Below are positions 42,479 to 51,583 of a stretch of DNA of 64,000 nucleotides, one piece after another; position 1 is the stretch's first letter; each line of letters begins with the position of its first letter. A model generated the notes under the pieces. That model was not told where the DNA came from. It saw nothing but the letters and a program-made list of their open reading frames with translations, and made no database searches. The stretch is from an uncultured Clostridia bacterium. Its GTDB lineage: Bacteria; Bacillota; Clostridia; Oscillospirales; Acutalibacteraceae. The DNA lies in NCBI GenBank assembly GCA_938034875.1, contig CALHND010000004.1, positions 186,001-250,000 of the forward strand, given 5' to 3'. The translations under genes were made by a program, and so were the position numbers.

Positions 42479-43602
42479 ATAATATCCTTATTATCAAAAT
42501 AACATTTTAAATAAAAATCTTCCAACCATTTTGCAGTCGTTTTAATGTCGAATCCGGAGTCAATTACCTGCTGTGAAGTATCTTTTCTTTCAAATGTGCT
42601 AAACTTATTGAGCACACTATCAGCCCAAAATTCAGCAGATGAGTTCAATGAAATATAATCAATGTTACCCGTAACATTAACTTCTTTAGTAATTACATCG
42701 GACATTATAATCGGCAATCCTGCTGACTGTGCCTCAATACCGGTAACAGGCAAGCCCTCCCATAATGAAGGAAGTAAAAACAAATCGAAACCTTGCATTA
42801 GCCTGTTAACATCGCTGCGATGCCCTAAAATTATTACTGAATCAGTAAGACCTAACTCATTAATTTTATTTTTCACATCATCCATCAAGCGTCCATCGCC
42901 AATAAGTACTAGTACAGAATCCTGTCGCTTGTCATGAATACTTTTAAAAATGTCAAGCAAAAAGTCGTGGTTTTTTTGTTGCATAAATCTGCCCACATGG
43001 CCAATTACAAACTTATTATCTAACCCAAATTCTTTTCGTACATCGTTTCTAATCGATTCATTGTAGCGGTATTTATCAACTTCAATTCCGTTTTTAATAA
43101 ATACGGCTTTATTGCTTTTCACTGCTTTTTCACCAAAAGTCCAAACACCCGCAGGAGTGGAACACATAAACATATCAGTACAATACTTTTTGATGAATAT
43201 TTTTTCATATAAAAAGAAAAAATACTTAAGGTTAACAACTGTTTTTGCATTATGACTATGTGCTATTCTGGTTGGCAATCCAACTTTTTTTGCGATTTTA
43301 AGAGGCCAATAATTAAGTTCTGAATGGGCATGAATCACTTTATACTCAGGATGTTCCCTTAAGACCTTTTCGATACTATTATTAAATCGTCTCATTTTAA
43401 ATGGGTTAAAAGCCGGCGTTTTATATATTTTGCCGCCCATTTCCAATACTTCTTTTTCATAACATCCCTCATAAGGTCTATGCAAAAGAAAGTCGAACTG
43501 AACTTTTTCTCTATCAATATTTCTGTATATATTCATTAACAAAGACTCAATTCCACCCGGATTAAGTTCAACATTTTCGTGCAGAATTCTTATTGGTTCC
43601 AT
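42475..43602 (-). CDS. GT4 family glycosyltransferase (EpsF-like)
   Basis: This 375-residue GT-B transferase has ENVELNPGGIESLLMNIYRN, VIHAHSELNYWPLKIA, IGHVGRFMQQKNHDFLL and the donor motif LPSLWEGLPVTGIEAQSAG. The opening pattern is that of the EpsF/GT1-like group in Firmicutes exopolysaccharide clusters. I moved the start to ATG 43602 because GGAGG is 5 nt upstream; the ATG at 43614 lies in the leader. It is the first transferase after the polymerase gene. Donor sugar unknown. Confidence 0.9.
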   Translation of the reverse strand: MEPIRILHENVELNPGGIESLLMNIYRNIDREKVQFDFLLHRPYEGCYEKEVLEMGGKIYKTPAFNPFKMRRFNNSIEKVLREHPEYKVIHAHSELNYWPLKIAKKVGLPTRIAHSHNAKTVVNLKYFFFLYEKIFIKKYCTDMFMCSTPAGVWTFGEKAVKSNKAVFIKNGIEVDKYRYNESIRNDVRKEFGLDNKFVIGHVGRFMQQKNHDFLLDIFKSIHDKRQDSVLVLIGDGRLMDDVKNKINELGLTDSVIILGHRSDVNRLMQGFDLFLLPSLWEGLPVTGIEAQSAGLPIIMSDVITKEVNVTGNIDYISLNSSAEFWADSVLNKFSTFERKDTSQQVIDSGFDIKTTAKWLEDFYLKCYFDNKDII

Positions 43603-43650
43603 ATTAACCTCCATACAGATTATCTATTTAAATTAATCAAATATTAAATT

Positions 43651-45036
43651 TTAGGTGTCAATCATACTATTATTTTCTTGCTGTTGGTTGTACACCATTT
43701 TTTTAGTTTTACTGTCATAACTTTTATAAAAAGTAATGCAGTTAAAAATATAAAAAACAAAAAGGAAGAAGTTTCTTTCGTAAATATACTGAAGTGACTG
43801 TAATCCAAAAACAAATGCAAAAAGCGGTATATACCCAATCAAACCTTTTCTAATTACAGCAAACCTTTTTAAATAATTACGATACAACAAAACTAATAAA
43901 ATTATAAAAGCAATACCACCGATGATACCCCATGATGAAACTAATTCTATAAAAATATTATGGGGGCTTGCAACTATATTAGTTCCGTCTAACAAAACTC
44001 TGAATTTGAATTTAAACGAGAACAGTCCTCCTCCAAAAAACAAAGCCAATGGATGATCTAGTAGGTATTGTATATAGTTTTTATATATATTAGATCTGCC
44101 AGTGGTTAACTGATCGATATCCTGTGCTAAAGTGAATCTTTCAAGATAAATATTAAAAATTTCACTTAATCTTTCATTACTCAAAATTATAAAAAATGCT
44201 ACGGCAATTAAACTAATAAAAATTAGCCAATATTTAGGTTTGTTAATTAAAAATATTAAGTACAATAACATACATAAGGCCGTAGTTATTAAGAATGATT
44301 TAGAAATCATAAATAAAGCAGATATGAAGCATATACCAATCATAATTGTATAAACTACGCTGAATCCGTTAACTAACATATAGTTAATAACGCTTGTAAT
44401 CATAATTAAGATAAATAGTGCATAAAAGTTTTTTTCTAAATAAGCGTTAGCTATAATATCATTTCGTGTAAATACGCTTATGCTTTTTCCCCAGTTATAA
44501 ATAATAACTGTACAAGAAACAACAGTCATTGCGCAACTGTACCATTTAATTATTTTACTGCTGTCTATATATATTTCACTATCTACTATAAGCCAACAAA
44601 ACAGTGCAAGAGATATAATCCAATGCAACATAGATGTTGTAAAACTTTGTTTAGCTAATATTTTAAAGATAACTTCAACAAATATGAAAATTAAAGTTAT
44701 ATAAATTACAAAAGTTGGTGCAGTTAATTTTTTGATAACAAGCTTTGCAAATACTATAAAAATCATGAAGTTTATACATGCAGTTCCGGCTATTGCAATC
44801 AACATAAAATAAGGAGATATAAATGCAAGTTGATATATGTTAATTTCAATAGGTGATATCAAAACGCAAAAAACTATCAAAAAACCTAACAAATTCAGTA
44901 TGCTAGTTTTACCAGCCTGATGAAAAACTATATACATAGCTGTAAATGCCATTATTAATAATAGCATTATGTTTTCAAATCTATTGTTTTTATTTTCTGA
45001 CTGTGTTGCTATTTCAAAATTATTTTTAACAATCAT
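43651..45036 (-). CDS. O-antigen ligase/polymerase family membrane protein (Wzy-type)
   Basis: This 461-residue protein has about 11-12 membrane segments and no strong cytoplasmic domain. A large external loop near residues 285-360 carries TTGRSNIYKNYIQYLLDHP and SPHNIFIELVSSWGIIGG, the Wzy_C-type motif with His-Asn. It probably joins flipped repeat units at the outer face. With the Wzx flippase and the initiating transferase it completes a Wzx/Wzy pathway. Such proteins diverge fast, so the polymerase call rests on topology, the motif and the location. Confidence 0.88.
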   Translation of the reverse strand: MIVKNNFEIATQSENKNNRFENIMLLLIMAFTAMYIVFHQAGKTSILNLLGFLIVFCVLISPIEINIYQLAFISPYFMLIAIAGTACINFMIFIVFAKLVIKKLTAPTFVIYITLIFIFVEVIFKILAKQSFTTSMLHWIISLALFCWLIVDSEIYIDSSKIIKWYSCAMTVVSCTVIIYNWGKSISVFTRNDIIANAYLEKNFYALFILIMITSVINYMLVNGFSVVYTIMIGICFISALFMISKSFLITTALCMLLYLIFLINKPKYWLIFISLIAVAFFIILSNERLSEIFNIYLERFTLAQDIDQLTTGRSNIYKNYIQYLLDHPLALFFGGGLFSFKFKFRVLLDGTNIVASPHNIFIELVSSWGIIGGIAFIILLVLLYRNYLKRFAVIRKGLIGYIPLFAFVFGLQSLQYIYERNFFLFVFYIFNCITFYKSYDSKTKKMVYNQQQENNSMIDT

Positions 45037-45084
45037 AATTTATATAATACATCCTCCATAAAGTAAAAAACATTAACTTGAATT

Positions 45085-46074
45085 TTATCCTTTAATTTTA
45101 TAAGTTATAGGTTTTAAAAAACAATATAAAAATGAAAAAATCAAGATTGTTAACCTTCGAGGTAACAAATGACACATTTTATGTGAGAATACACTAATAA
45201 CTCCGCGCTCATCTTTAAACAAAGGCGTTGTTTTCCACGGTGACATGCTCTTATACTTCAAAAATTCAGTTCTATAAGGATGATCATTCGTTTCATACCA
45301 TGGTCGGTTAGAATCCATAAAACAGCTTGTAAAATGTACAATATTAGGTGAATTTGTGCTTTCAATCACCGTTTTTTCATCATAGAAATCATGTACCCTT
45401 TTAAGATTTTTAACCTCTTTATATTTAAAATAGTATAATAACGAAAATGCATTAAATTTAGGTGTGAAAACAAGCTTTTCATCAGTACAAACGCAAGCGT
45501 TCAAAACCTCTTGATCTACAAAAACTAAACTGTTTGGCTTGCTTTTTATATATTCGGTAAACTTTTTTTCTAAGTTATTTTTTCTAATATAATCAAGATT
45601 GAGTACTAAGTTACCACAATTCAAATATGGGTCATTTAAACTCAGGCCTATATCTGTTTTATACCAATTACTTACGCAGTCAAGTGAACCAGCAGCAGCT
45701 TTTCCTTTTAAATCAACATCCCAATACTCTGATAGCGATCCGGTGACAATTGTATCACAATCAATATGTATAATTTTATCTAAGTCCTTAAAAATAGACG
45801 CCTCATATAATCTGGCAAAAGTACTTATATTCCAATGTTGTACATCAATATCAACGCCTACAATATTACTAAAATCAATAATTTTTACAAATTCAATTTT
45901 TCGATTATATTTTTTTGCAATTGAATTAATATTTTGTTTATTATCATGACTAATATTGTTGTCTATGATATATACATTTATCTCATCTACATCTTTATTG
46001 TTTTCAAATAAAGAGATAATTGAAATACCTGCAAGCATTGAATATTTATCACTTGATGAATAAGCTATATTCAC
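45085..46074 (-). CDS. GT8 family glycosyltransferase
   Basis: This 329-residue protein is a GT-A transferase of family GT8. It has NIAYSSSDKYSMLAGISIIS at the start, STFARLYEASIF, the metal-binding DxD in IIHIDCDTIVTGSL, PYLNCGNLVLNLDYI, FVDQEVLNACV, and a C-terminal hydrophobic basic tail that may attach to the membrane. Bacterial GT8 enzymes use UDP-glucose or UDP-galactose with retention. Its start codon is GTG at 46074, placed 9 nt after an AAGGA that overlaps the end of the upstream epimerase gene; no ATG is available nearby. Confidence 0.9.
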   Translation of the reverse strand: MNIAYSSSDKYSMLAGISIISLFENNKDVDEINVYIIDNNISHDNKQNINSIAKKYNRKIEFVKIIDFSNIVGVDIDVQHWNISTFARLYEASIFKDLDKIIHIDCDTIVTGSLSEYWDVDLKGKAAAGSLDCVSNWYKTDIGLSLNDPYLNCGNLVLNLDYIRKNNLEKKFTEYIKSKPNSLVFVDQEVLNACVCTDEKLVFTPKFNAFSLLYYFKYKEVKNLKRVHDFYDEKTVIESTNSPNIVHFTSCFMDSNRPWYETNDHPYRTEFLKYKSMSPWKTTPLFKDERGVISVFSHKMCHLLPRRLTILIFSFLYCFLKPITYKIKG

Positions 46075-46079
46075 TAAAC

Positions 46080-46652
46080 TCAGTCCTTAAATAGTTTCTT
46101 GTAATCGGAAAAACTCATAAGATTTTTATCTTTTTCCGAAATAATCATTTTTTCTATGCCACCGATTTTGTCAATTGGCCATTCGATACCAATTTCCTTA
46201 TCATTCCACATGATTCCTGAATCTCCGTCACCGTAAAAGACTTGTCCGCATTTGTACGATACTATCGAATCCTCTAAAACTAGGTAACCGTGTCCGAAAA
46301 ATTCAGGTATATAAAGTTCGTATTGATTTTCTTCTGTAAGGTCAAATCCCTGCCATTTACCAAATGTGGGGCTGTTCGGACGCAAATCAACAATAACATC
46401 AAACACATGACCTTTTATGCAGCGGACGAGCTTTGCCTGCTGCTTGACGAGCTGAAAATGAGTAGCACGAATTACTCCCTTGTGCGAAACAGTGTAAAAC
46501 ACTTCTTTAAGTTCATGCTCTATTCCATTCGCTTTAAAAGTATCAACGTTATAATCTTTAATAAATCCGCCGCGCTCATCAGTTGCATAAAACGGTTTAA
46601 TTAAATATGCTCCATCAAGCTCAGTCTTTTGAAAATCAAATTTTTGTATCAT
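46080..46652 (-). CDS. dTDP-4-dehydrorhamnose 3,5-epimerase-like protein
   Basis: This 190-residue cupin-fold protein matches the RfbC family: FYATDERGGFIKDYN, FYTVSHKGVIRATHFQ with the catalytic His, KLVRCIKGHVFDVIVDLRP, SPTFGKW and YIPEFFGHGYLVLED. It epimerises C3 and/or C5 of a 4-keto-6-deoxy nucleotide sugar. It sits close to the CDP-glucose genes, so its substrate may be CDP-4-keto-6-deoxyglucose, not the dTDP form (inference). The start is ATG 46652 (AAGGAAAA upstream). It overlaps the end of the acyltransferase gene by 17 bp. Confidence 0.88.
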   Translation of the reverse strand: MIQKFDFQKTELDGAYLIKPFYATDERGGFIKDYNVDTFKANGIEHELKEVFYTVSHKGVIRATHFQLVKQQAKLVRCIKGHVFDVIVDLRPNSPTFGKWQGFDLTEENQYELYIPEFFGHGYLVLEDSIVSYKCGQVFYGDGDSGIMWNDKEIGIEWPIDKIGGIEKMIISEKDKNLMSFSDYKKLFKD

Positions 46653-47748
46653 GTATTTTCCTTCCCATAAAAACGCGTAATGGTGTCTTATCAAAAATGA
46701 TAGCAGCTACTCTCAAACAGAGCATTGTAAACGCAAAACTAATTATAACAAAAAGAATTTCTGATATATATAATGGAATTTTATCAGTAAGTTTAATTAA
46801 TATTAAAAATTCGCGTAAGGCTACAATGCAAATTTGATTAAATACTAAATAAACGATCGAATTTATGCCTATATATTTTATTTCATTGATAACTGATACG
46901 CATAGTTTGTTTTTACACTTATCAATATGACGCGATAAACTTAATAAAACGATGAAACTTAGTATACTGCTTATTAAAAATAAAGAAATATATCCATACC
47001 GCATAATACGCATATTAATTTTGGCATTGCAAAAAATCATCAATACATTAACTACAAAAAGGATGAGAGTTGCTGGTAAATTAAGATTTTTTAAATAAGA
47101 AACACACTTATTTTTGCAGTTATTAAATAAATAACCAGCTTCAAGAAGCCCTACGCCAACAAATGCTTGTGAAATTGATAACGGCATAATATATGATGTA
47201 ATCTTTGTGGCAATAATACCAACCAAAAAAATAGCAAACGCAACGGTAGATCTAACGTATCTGTTAGAAATTAAAGAAACAAAAAAGTAAATAATTTCAG
47301 CAAAAAACAGTGCTGTTAAAAACCAAATTGCTTGAGTGATAGGCAAACCATCGTGGTTAAATGTTAAAAAACTTTTTAACGGAGCTAAAATATCGTCTTC
47401 TGTGTTTTTATTTACAATAATCCAAAGAGGATAATGTACTATAAATGCAAATAAGTAAGGAATTAAAAGTGAAAAGGCTTTCTTTTTTAAAAAAGACAGA
47501 AAGTGATCTATTTTATGCTGTTTAAAAAAATAACCTGATACAATAAAGAAAACAGGCATATGAAATGCATGAGCATAAAAATCAAATTGACTGTTTGCTA
47601 CATAGTCAATGTGACATAAAACCATTAATATTATACAAAAACCGCGAAGAGTATCAATAGACCAGATTCTGTTATCGCCGTTCTTTGTATGGCTATAACT
47701 TAAAGGGCTGTAACTTAAAGAGCTGTTCTTTAAAGAGCTGTTCTTCAT
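46636..47748 (-). CDS. Acyltransferase 3 family membrane protein
   Basis: The 370-residue protein has about 10 membrane segments and the Acyl_transf_3 hallmarks: RIWSIDTLRGFCIILMVLCH with the catalytic His, AHAFHMPVFFIVSGYFF, and an LTALFFAEII region. It probably acetylates a sugar of the lipid-linked unit in the membrane. The first 19 residues (MKNSSLKNSSL, SYSPLSYS) are encoded by a 15-bp tandem repeat that runs up to the start codon, so the N-terminal length may vary between strains. A GGAGG lies 5 nt before the ATG. Confidence 0.9.
   Translation of the reverse strand: MKNSSLKNSSLSYSPLSYSHTKNGDNRIWSIDTLRGFCIILMVLCHIDYVANSQFDFYAHAFHMPVFFIVSGYFFKQHKIDHFLSFLKKKAFSLLIPYLFAFIVHYPLWIIVNKNTEDDILAPLKSFLTFNHDGLPITQAIWFLTALFFAEIIYFFVSLISNRYVRSTVAFAIFLVGIIATKITSYIMPLSISQAFVGVGLLEAGYLFNNCKNKCVSYLKNLNLPATLILFVVNVLMIFCNAKINMRIMRYGYISLFLISSILSFIVLLSLSRHIDKCKNKLCVSVINEIKYIGINSIVYLVFNQICIVALREFLILIKLTDKIPLYISEILFVIISFAFTMLCLRVAAIIFDKTPLRVFMGRKIHDTKI
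47691..47745. repeat. 15-bp tandem repeat at the start of an acyltransferase gene
   Basis: Units begin at 47691, 47706, 47721 and 47736: GGCTATAACTTAAAG, GGCTGTAACTTAAAG, AGCTGTTCTTTAAAG, then AGCTGTTCTT up to the start codon. The period is a multiple of three, so gain or loss of a unit would change the protein by five residues without a frameshift. Confidence 0.85.
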
Positions 47749-47766
47749 AAGTCCTCCAAAATAAAA

Positions 47767-48678
47767 TTAAACTGTTTTTAGCCACTCCATCGTACTCTTT
47801 GTTCCCTCGGCAAAAGAAATTGTTGCCGCAAAACCGGTATCTCTCTCTGTATCTGTTGTATCAAATGCGGAAAGAGGCAAATCTGTACCTGTAAAAGGAA
47901 TATCTCCAAAAACAGGTTTTGCGTTTTGGTCAAGTGCCGAAGTCATCTCTATAATAAATTCTTTTAACGGCTTTGCATTTCCGCTTCCAATTATATACTC
48001 GCAAAACGGTTTTCCGTTCATTGCAATTAAATAAAACGCTCGAGCAACATCGCTAACATGGACAAAATCATAATTTTGAGTAGCTGCTGTAAACTGCAAC
48101 GGTTCACCGTTAATAATTTTGCGTATAGTTGTATTTACAAAACGAGGAGAAAGTTCACCCTCGCCGTATGCATTAGTAATCATTGGCCATATAAGATCAA
48201 TACCAATATCTGCAGCCACAACTTTGCACAAGTTATGTGCAATAAGTTTTCCCATGCCATAAATATAACCCATACCGGGTTGGCTGCCCTGTGTGCTTAC
48301 TGCAGCAGCAACTTCGCGCTCCATAATGCTGCCGGCAACAACAAATCTGCTGCAACCGAGCTGCTTTGCAGTTTTCATAAGCTCAACTGTCCAAAGAGCG
48401 TTGTTCATCTGCAGATTATAGTCAACCCTTTTGGGTCCTGCTGAACCTACCCAAGCAAAATGGATAACTGTATCGTATTCGTCGGGCTTGACAACAGTCA
48501 TTAACTCTTCGGGTTTTGAAATATCCAGTTTTTTGTATTGAACAGTTTTAGTTTCTGCAATATTGGCTGGTTTTTCTTTTATATCAAGAGCTAAAACCTC
48601 AACACCGTTTTCGGCAAGGCATTTAACAGTATTGCTTCCGACAAATCCGTCTGCACCTGTAACAATCACTCTTTTCAT
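47767..48678 (-). CDS. NAD-dependent epimerase/dehydratase family protein
   Basis: This 303-residue extended SDR starts MKRVIVTGADGFVGSNT, has AGSIMEREVAAA with the catalytic Ser region, the Tyr-x3-Lys in IYGMGKLIAHNL, and QNYDFVHVSDVARAFYL. It lies directly after the CDP-glucose 4,6-dehydratase gene and probably reduces (or epimerises) the 4-keto group of the CDP-6-deoxy sugar, the last step of that branch. The sequence alone does not fix the product. I set the start at ATG 48678 (AGGTG 6 nt upstream); the GTG at 48687 is less well spaced. Confidence 0.85.
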   Translation of the reverse strand: MKRVIVTGADGFVGSNTVKCLAENGVEVLALDIKEKPANIAETKTVQYKKLDISKPEELMTVVKPDEYDTVIHFAWVGSAGPKRVDYNLQMNNALWTVELMKTAKQLGCSRFVVAGSIMEREVAAAVSTQGSQPGMGYIYGMGKLIAHNLCKVVAADIGIDLIWPMITNAYGEGELSPRFVNTTIRKIINGEPLQFTAATQNYDFVHVSDVARAFYLIAMNGKPFCEYIIGSGNAKPLKEFIIEMTSALDQNAKPVFGDIPFTGTDLPLSAFDTTDTERDTGFAATISFAEGTKSTMEWLKTV

Positions 48679-48687
48679 AAACCGCAC

Positions 48688-49740
48688 CTATCTTGTAATA
48701 AATTCTTCAATTTGGTTTTCCATTAATTTTGTAATATCTTCGCCGTTAAGCCAACACTTTGACCACTCCACAGTCTTTTCAACAGCAGTGTCCAAATTCC
48801 ATCTCGGTCTCCAGTTAAATGTATCTTTAAGTTTTTGACAGTCGAGCTTAAGGAATGTTGCCTCATGAGGACCACCGTCAGATTTATTAATCCATTTAAT
48901 TTCGTCTCCCCATTTGGATACAAACAGGTCAACAAGCCGACCAGTTTCAAAACAATCACAGTCATCAGGTCCTACATTGTACCATCCTGAAAGAGTTATA
49001 TCATCGTTTTGGCGAGCGGCTATCATAAGATAAGCATAAAGCGGCTCTAAAACGTGCTGATATGGACGAGTTGAATAAGGATTTCTGACAATAATATCGT
49101 TTTTTACTGCGGCAGCCCGCACACAATCAGGTATAATTCGATCGTTTGCAAAATCTCCACCGCCAATTACATTACCGGCTCGGGCGGTCGAAATTGCCAC
49201 TGTGTTATCACTAAAAAATGATTTTTTATAGCTGTGAGTGACAAGTTCAGAGCAAGATTTGCTGTTAGAATACGGGTCATAACCGTCAAGATTTTCATCT
49301 TCACGGTAACCCTCTGCACGTTCTTTGTTCTCATATACCTTATCTGTTGTTACATTAAGAAATGACTTGACACAGCCAGTGTTCCTGATGCACTCAAGAA
49401 TGTTGACTGTGCCCATTACATTTGTTTCATATGTATAGCGAGGGTCTTTATAACTATCACGAACAATCGGTTGCGCCGCAAGATGAAAAACAATTTCCGG
49501 CTTTACTTGGTCAAAAACTTCTTTGAGAGCATCATAATTTCTTATGTCACCGATAACGGATTTTGTTTTTTTGTCTATGTGGGCAATTGAAAACAGATTA
49601 GGTTCTGTAGATGCTTCAAGTGAAAATCCGGTAACATCAGCACCAAGCTTACTAAGCCAAAATGATAACCACGATCCTTTAAATCCTGTATGGCCAGTAA
49701 CCAAAACCCTTTTGCCTTTGTAAAAATTTAAATCAAACAT
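48688..49740 (-). CDS. rfbG: CDP-glucose 4,6-dehydratase
   Basis: The 350-residue protein is a clear RfbG: FYKGKRVLVTGHTGFKGSWL, FSLEASTEPNLFSIA, FHLAAQPIVRDSYKDP, NVTTDKVYENKE with the catalytic Asp-Lys pair typical of the CDP enzyme, DPYSNSKSCSELVTHSYK, ARAGNVIGGGDFANDRIIPD and RPYQHVLEPL. It makes CDP-4-keto-6-deoxyglucose. The classical 3,6-dideoxy enzymes E1 (RfbH) and E3 are absent here, so the branch probably ends in a CDP-6-deoxyhexose. It overlaps the upstream acyltransferase gene by 8 bp. Confidence 0.96.
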   Translation of the reverse strand: MFDLNFYKGKRVLVTGHTGFKGSWLSFWLSKLGADVTGFSLEASTEPNLFSIAHIDKKTKSVIGDIRNYDALKEVFDQVKPEIVFHLAAQPIVRDSYKDPRYTYETNVMGTVNILECIRNTGCVKSFLNVTTDKVYENKERAEGYREDENLDGYDPYSNSKSCSELVTHSYKKSFFSDNTVAISTARAGNVIGGGDFANDRIIPDCVRAAAVKNDIIVRNPYSTRPYQHVLEPLYAYLMIAARQNDDITLSGWYNVGPDDCDCFETGRLVDLFVSKWGDEIKWINKSDGGPHEATFLKLDCQKLKDTFNWRPRWNLDTAVEKTVEWSKCWLNGEDITKLMENQIEEFITR

Positions 49741-50782
49741 TTATATTCTCCATACATTGTTTTTTTGGCAAATATCCTAAAAACAGTGTTCTTAGTATTG
49801 GAATTTTTCTGATAATGTATTTTGATAAAAGATACGGTACAATTACACCTATAACGCTGCACACCAAAACCATTAACCAAAACATTGGCAACGAATATTT
49901 AAGTTTAGAATACACAACCTCAATTACAAGCGTAGTGAAATATGAAATTATATAAATATCCATGCTGTAATTTGATAGTATTTTGCAATATTTTAACGCT
50001 TTTGTTTTAGCCAGCAGTAAAGAAATGTTATAAACTCCAATAAAACCAACACAAGCTTTTATTGTTTGTATTATATCGTTAACTATTCCTGTTGGATGTA
50101 CAAAAGCAGTTGTAATTATTATAACAGCAAAACAAACTATGCTAATTAATAATTTTTTCTTTGGGGTAATTTTATCGCAAAATTTTGTAATATAATCATA
50201 ATATTCGCGTATAAGTAGCCCCGCTAAGAAAAACACGCAATAAAACACTACTTTTATTAATCCTTCATTATTTTCAAAATTCATAAATTTTAAAAAACGA
50301 GAAAAATAAATGACTATAAATAAAGGTAAAAGTAAAATGAGGTTGAGTTTTTTATGCTCGCCTTTTATGTAACAAACAGAGAAAATGAACATTACCATAA
50401 ATAATGTCCATAGAAACCAAGAACTGCCCATTGGAGATATGCCTATTAGAATTTTCCAAGAATCTGTAATCGAATATTGATTTTTGGCAAACTGAGGTAT
50501 GACAGCTTTTAACACAAGTAAGAAGGCAGATAGTACAACATACGGTACTGCCAAGTGAAGCGTTTTTTTCTTAAGAAAGATTGCTATACCTTTACCCGCT
50601 ATATTGTAGTAACAGAATCCGGCAATAATAAAAAATAACTGCATATGAAAACTATAGATAGTATTAAATATTACTGATTGTACTCCTGTATTATAATTGC
50701 CAAAGAATGAATGGCCGAATACTACAAGTAATATTCCTATTGCTCTAATACAGTCAATTTCTTCATAATATTTTTTGACCAA
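49733..50782 (-). CDS. Acyltransferase 3 family membrane protein
   Basis: The 349-residue protein has about 10 membrane segments and the Acyl_transf_3 start YYEEIDCIRAIGILLVVFGH with the catalytic His, SFHMQLFFIIAGFCYY, and SSWFLWTLFMVMFIFS. It probably adds acetyl groups to the polysaccharide intermediate. It starts at TTG 50782: an in-frame TGA lies 6 nt upstream of that codon and there is no ATG before residue 50, so TTG is the only plausible choice. It sits between rfbF and rfbG, tightly spaced with both. Confidence 0.88.
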   Translation of the reverse strand: MVKKYYEEIDCIRAIGILLVVFGHSFFGNYNTGVQSVIFNTIYSFHMQLFFIIAGFCYYNIAGKGIAIFLKKKTLHLAVPYVVLSAFLLVLKAVIPQFAKNQYSITDSWKILIGISPMGSSWFLWTLFMVMFIFSVCYIKGEHKKLNLILLLPLFIVIYFSRFLKFMNFENNEGLIKVVFYCVFFLAGLLIREYYDYITKFCDKITPKKKLLISIVCFAVIIITTAFVHPTGIVNDIIQTIKACVGFIGVYNISLLLAKTKALKYCKILSNYSMDIYIISYFTTLVIEVVYSKLKYSLPMFWLMVLVCSVIGVIVPYLLSKYIIRKIPILRTLFLGYLPKKQCMENINV

Positions 50783-50788
50783 ACAAAG

Positions 50789-51562
50789 TCACCAAACTTT
50801 CCAATCTGCATTATCTGTTTGCCACAGGTTGTCCAACCTTTCTTTATCACGAAGGGTATCCATGCACTGCCAAAATCCATTATGCTTGTAACTCATTAGC
50901 TGACCCTCTTTTGCTAATTTTTCAAGAGGTTCTCTTTCTAACATAATGGTATCATCGGCTATGTAATCAATTACACCCGGCTCAAGTACCATAAATCCGC
51001 CGTTTATCCAACCTGAATCAACCTGGCTTTTCTCTCTGAATGATAAAATTTTACCATCTGAATCAATATCCATAACGCCGAATCGGCTGTCAGGCTTTAT
51101 TGCGGTCATTGTTGCAAGCTTACCATGACTTTTGTGGTAATTTAAGAGTTTTTGAATATCTACATTAGCTACACCATCTCCATATGTAAGGAAGAACGGT
51201 TCATCATGTAAATAGTCATTTATTCTTTTAACTCTGCCGCCTGTCATGGTTTCAAGGCCGGTGTCTACAATAGTCACCTTCCAAGGTTCCGCAATATTGT
51301 TATGTACGGTCATTTTTCCGCCGTTTGAAAAATCGAAGGTAACGTCACTGTTATGCAAATAATAATTTGCAAACCATTCTTTTATAACAGTCTGTTTATA
51401 ACCCGCACATATTATAAAATCGTTGAAACCATAGTGAGAATACAACTTCATAATATGCCATAAGATCGGTTTATTGCCAATTTCAATCATTGGCTTTGGC
51501 TTCAAATGGCTTTCTTCGGAAATTCGTGTACCGAACCCCCCCGCAAGTATAACTACTTTCAC
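50789..51562 (-). CDS. rfbF: Glucose-1-phosphate cytidylyltransferase
   Basis: The 257-residue protein is a full-length RfbF: VVILAGGFGTRISEESHLKP, KPMIEIGNKPILWHIMKLYS, FLTYGDGVANVDIQ, TAIKPDSRFGVMDID, SGWINGGFMVLEP and the C-terminal HNGFWQCMDTLRDKERL. It makes CDP-glucose from glucose-1-phosphate and CTP for RfbG. It starts at GTG 51562 with GGGAG upstream. It follows the initiating transferase by 21 bp. Confidence 0.97.
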   Translation of the reverse strand: MKVVILAGGFGTRISEESHLKPKPMIEIGNKPILWHIMKLYSHYGFNDFIICAGYKQTVIKEWFANYYLHNSDVTFDFSNGGKMTVHNNIAEPWKVTIVDTGLETMTGGRVKRINDYLHDEPFFLTYGDGVANVDIQKLLNYHKSHGKLATMTAIKPDSRFGVMDIDSDGKILSFREKSQVDSGWINGGFMVLEPGVIDYIADDTIMLEREPLEKLAKEGQLMSYKHNGFWQCMDTLRDKERLDNLWQTDNADWKVW

Positions 51563-51583
51563 TAAACTCCCACCCTAGTATTA

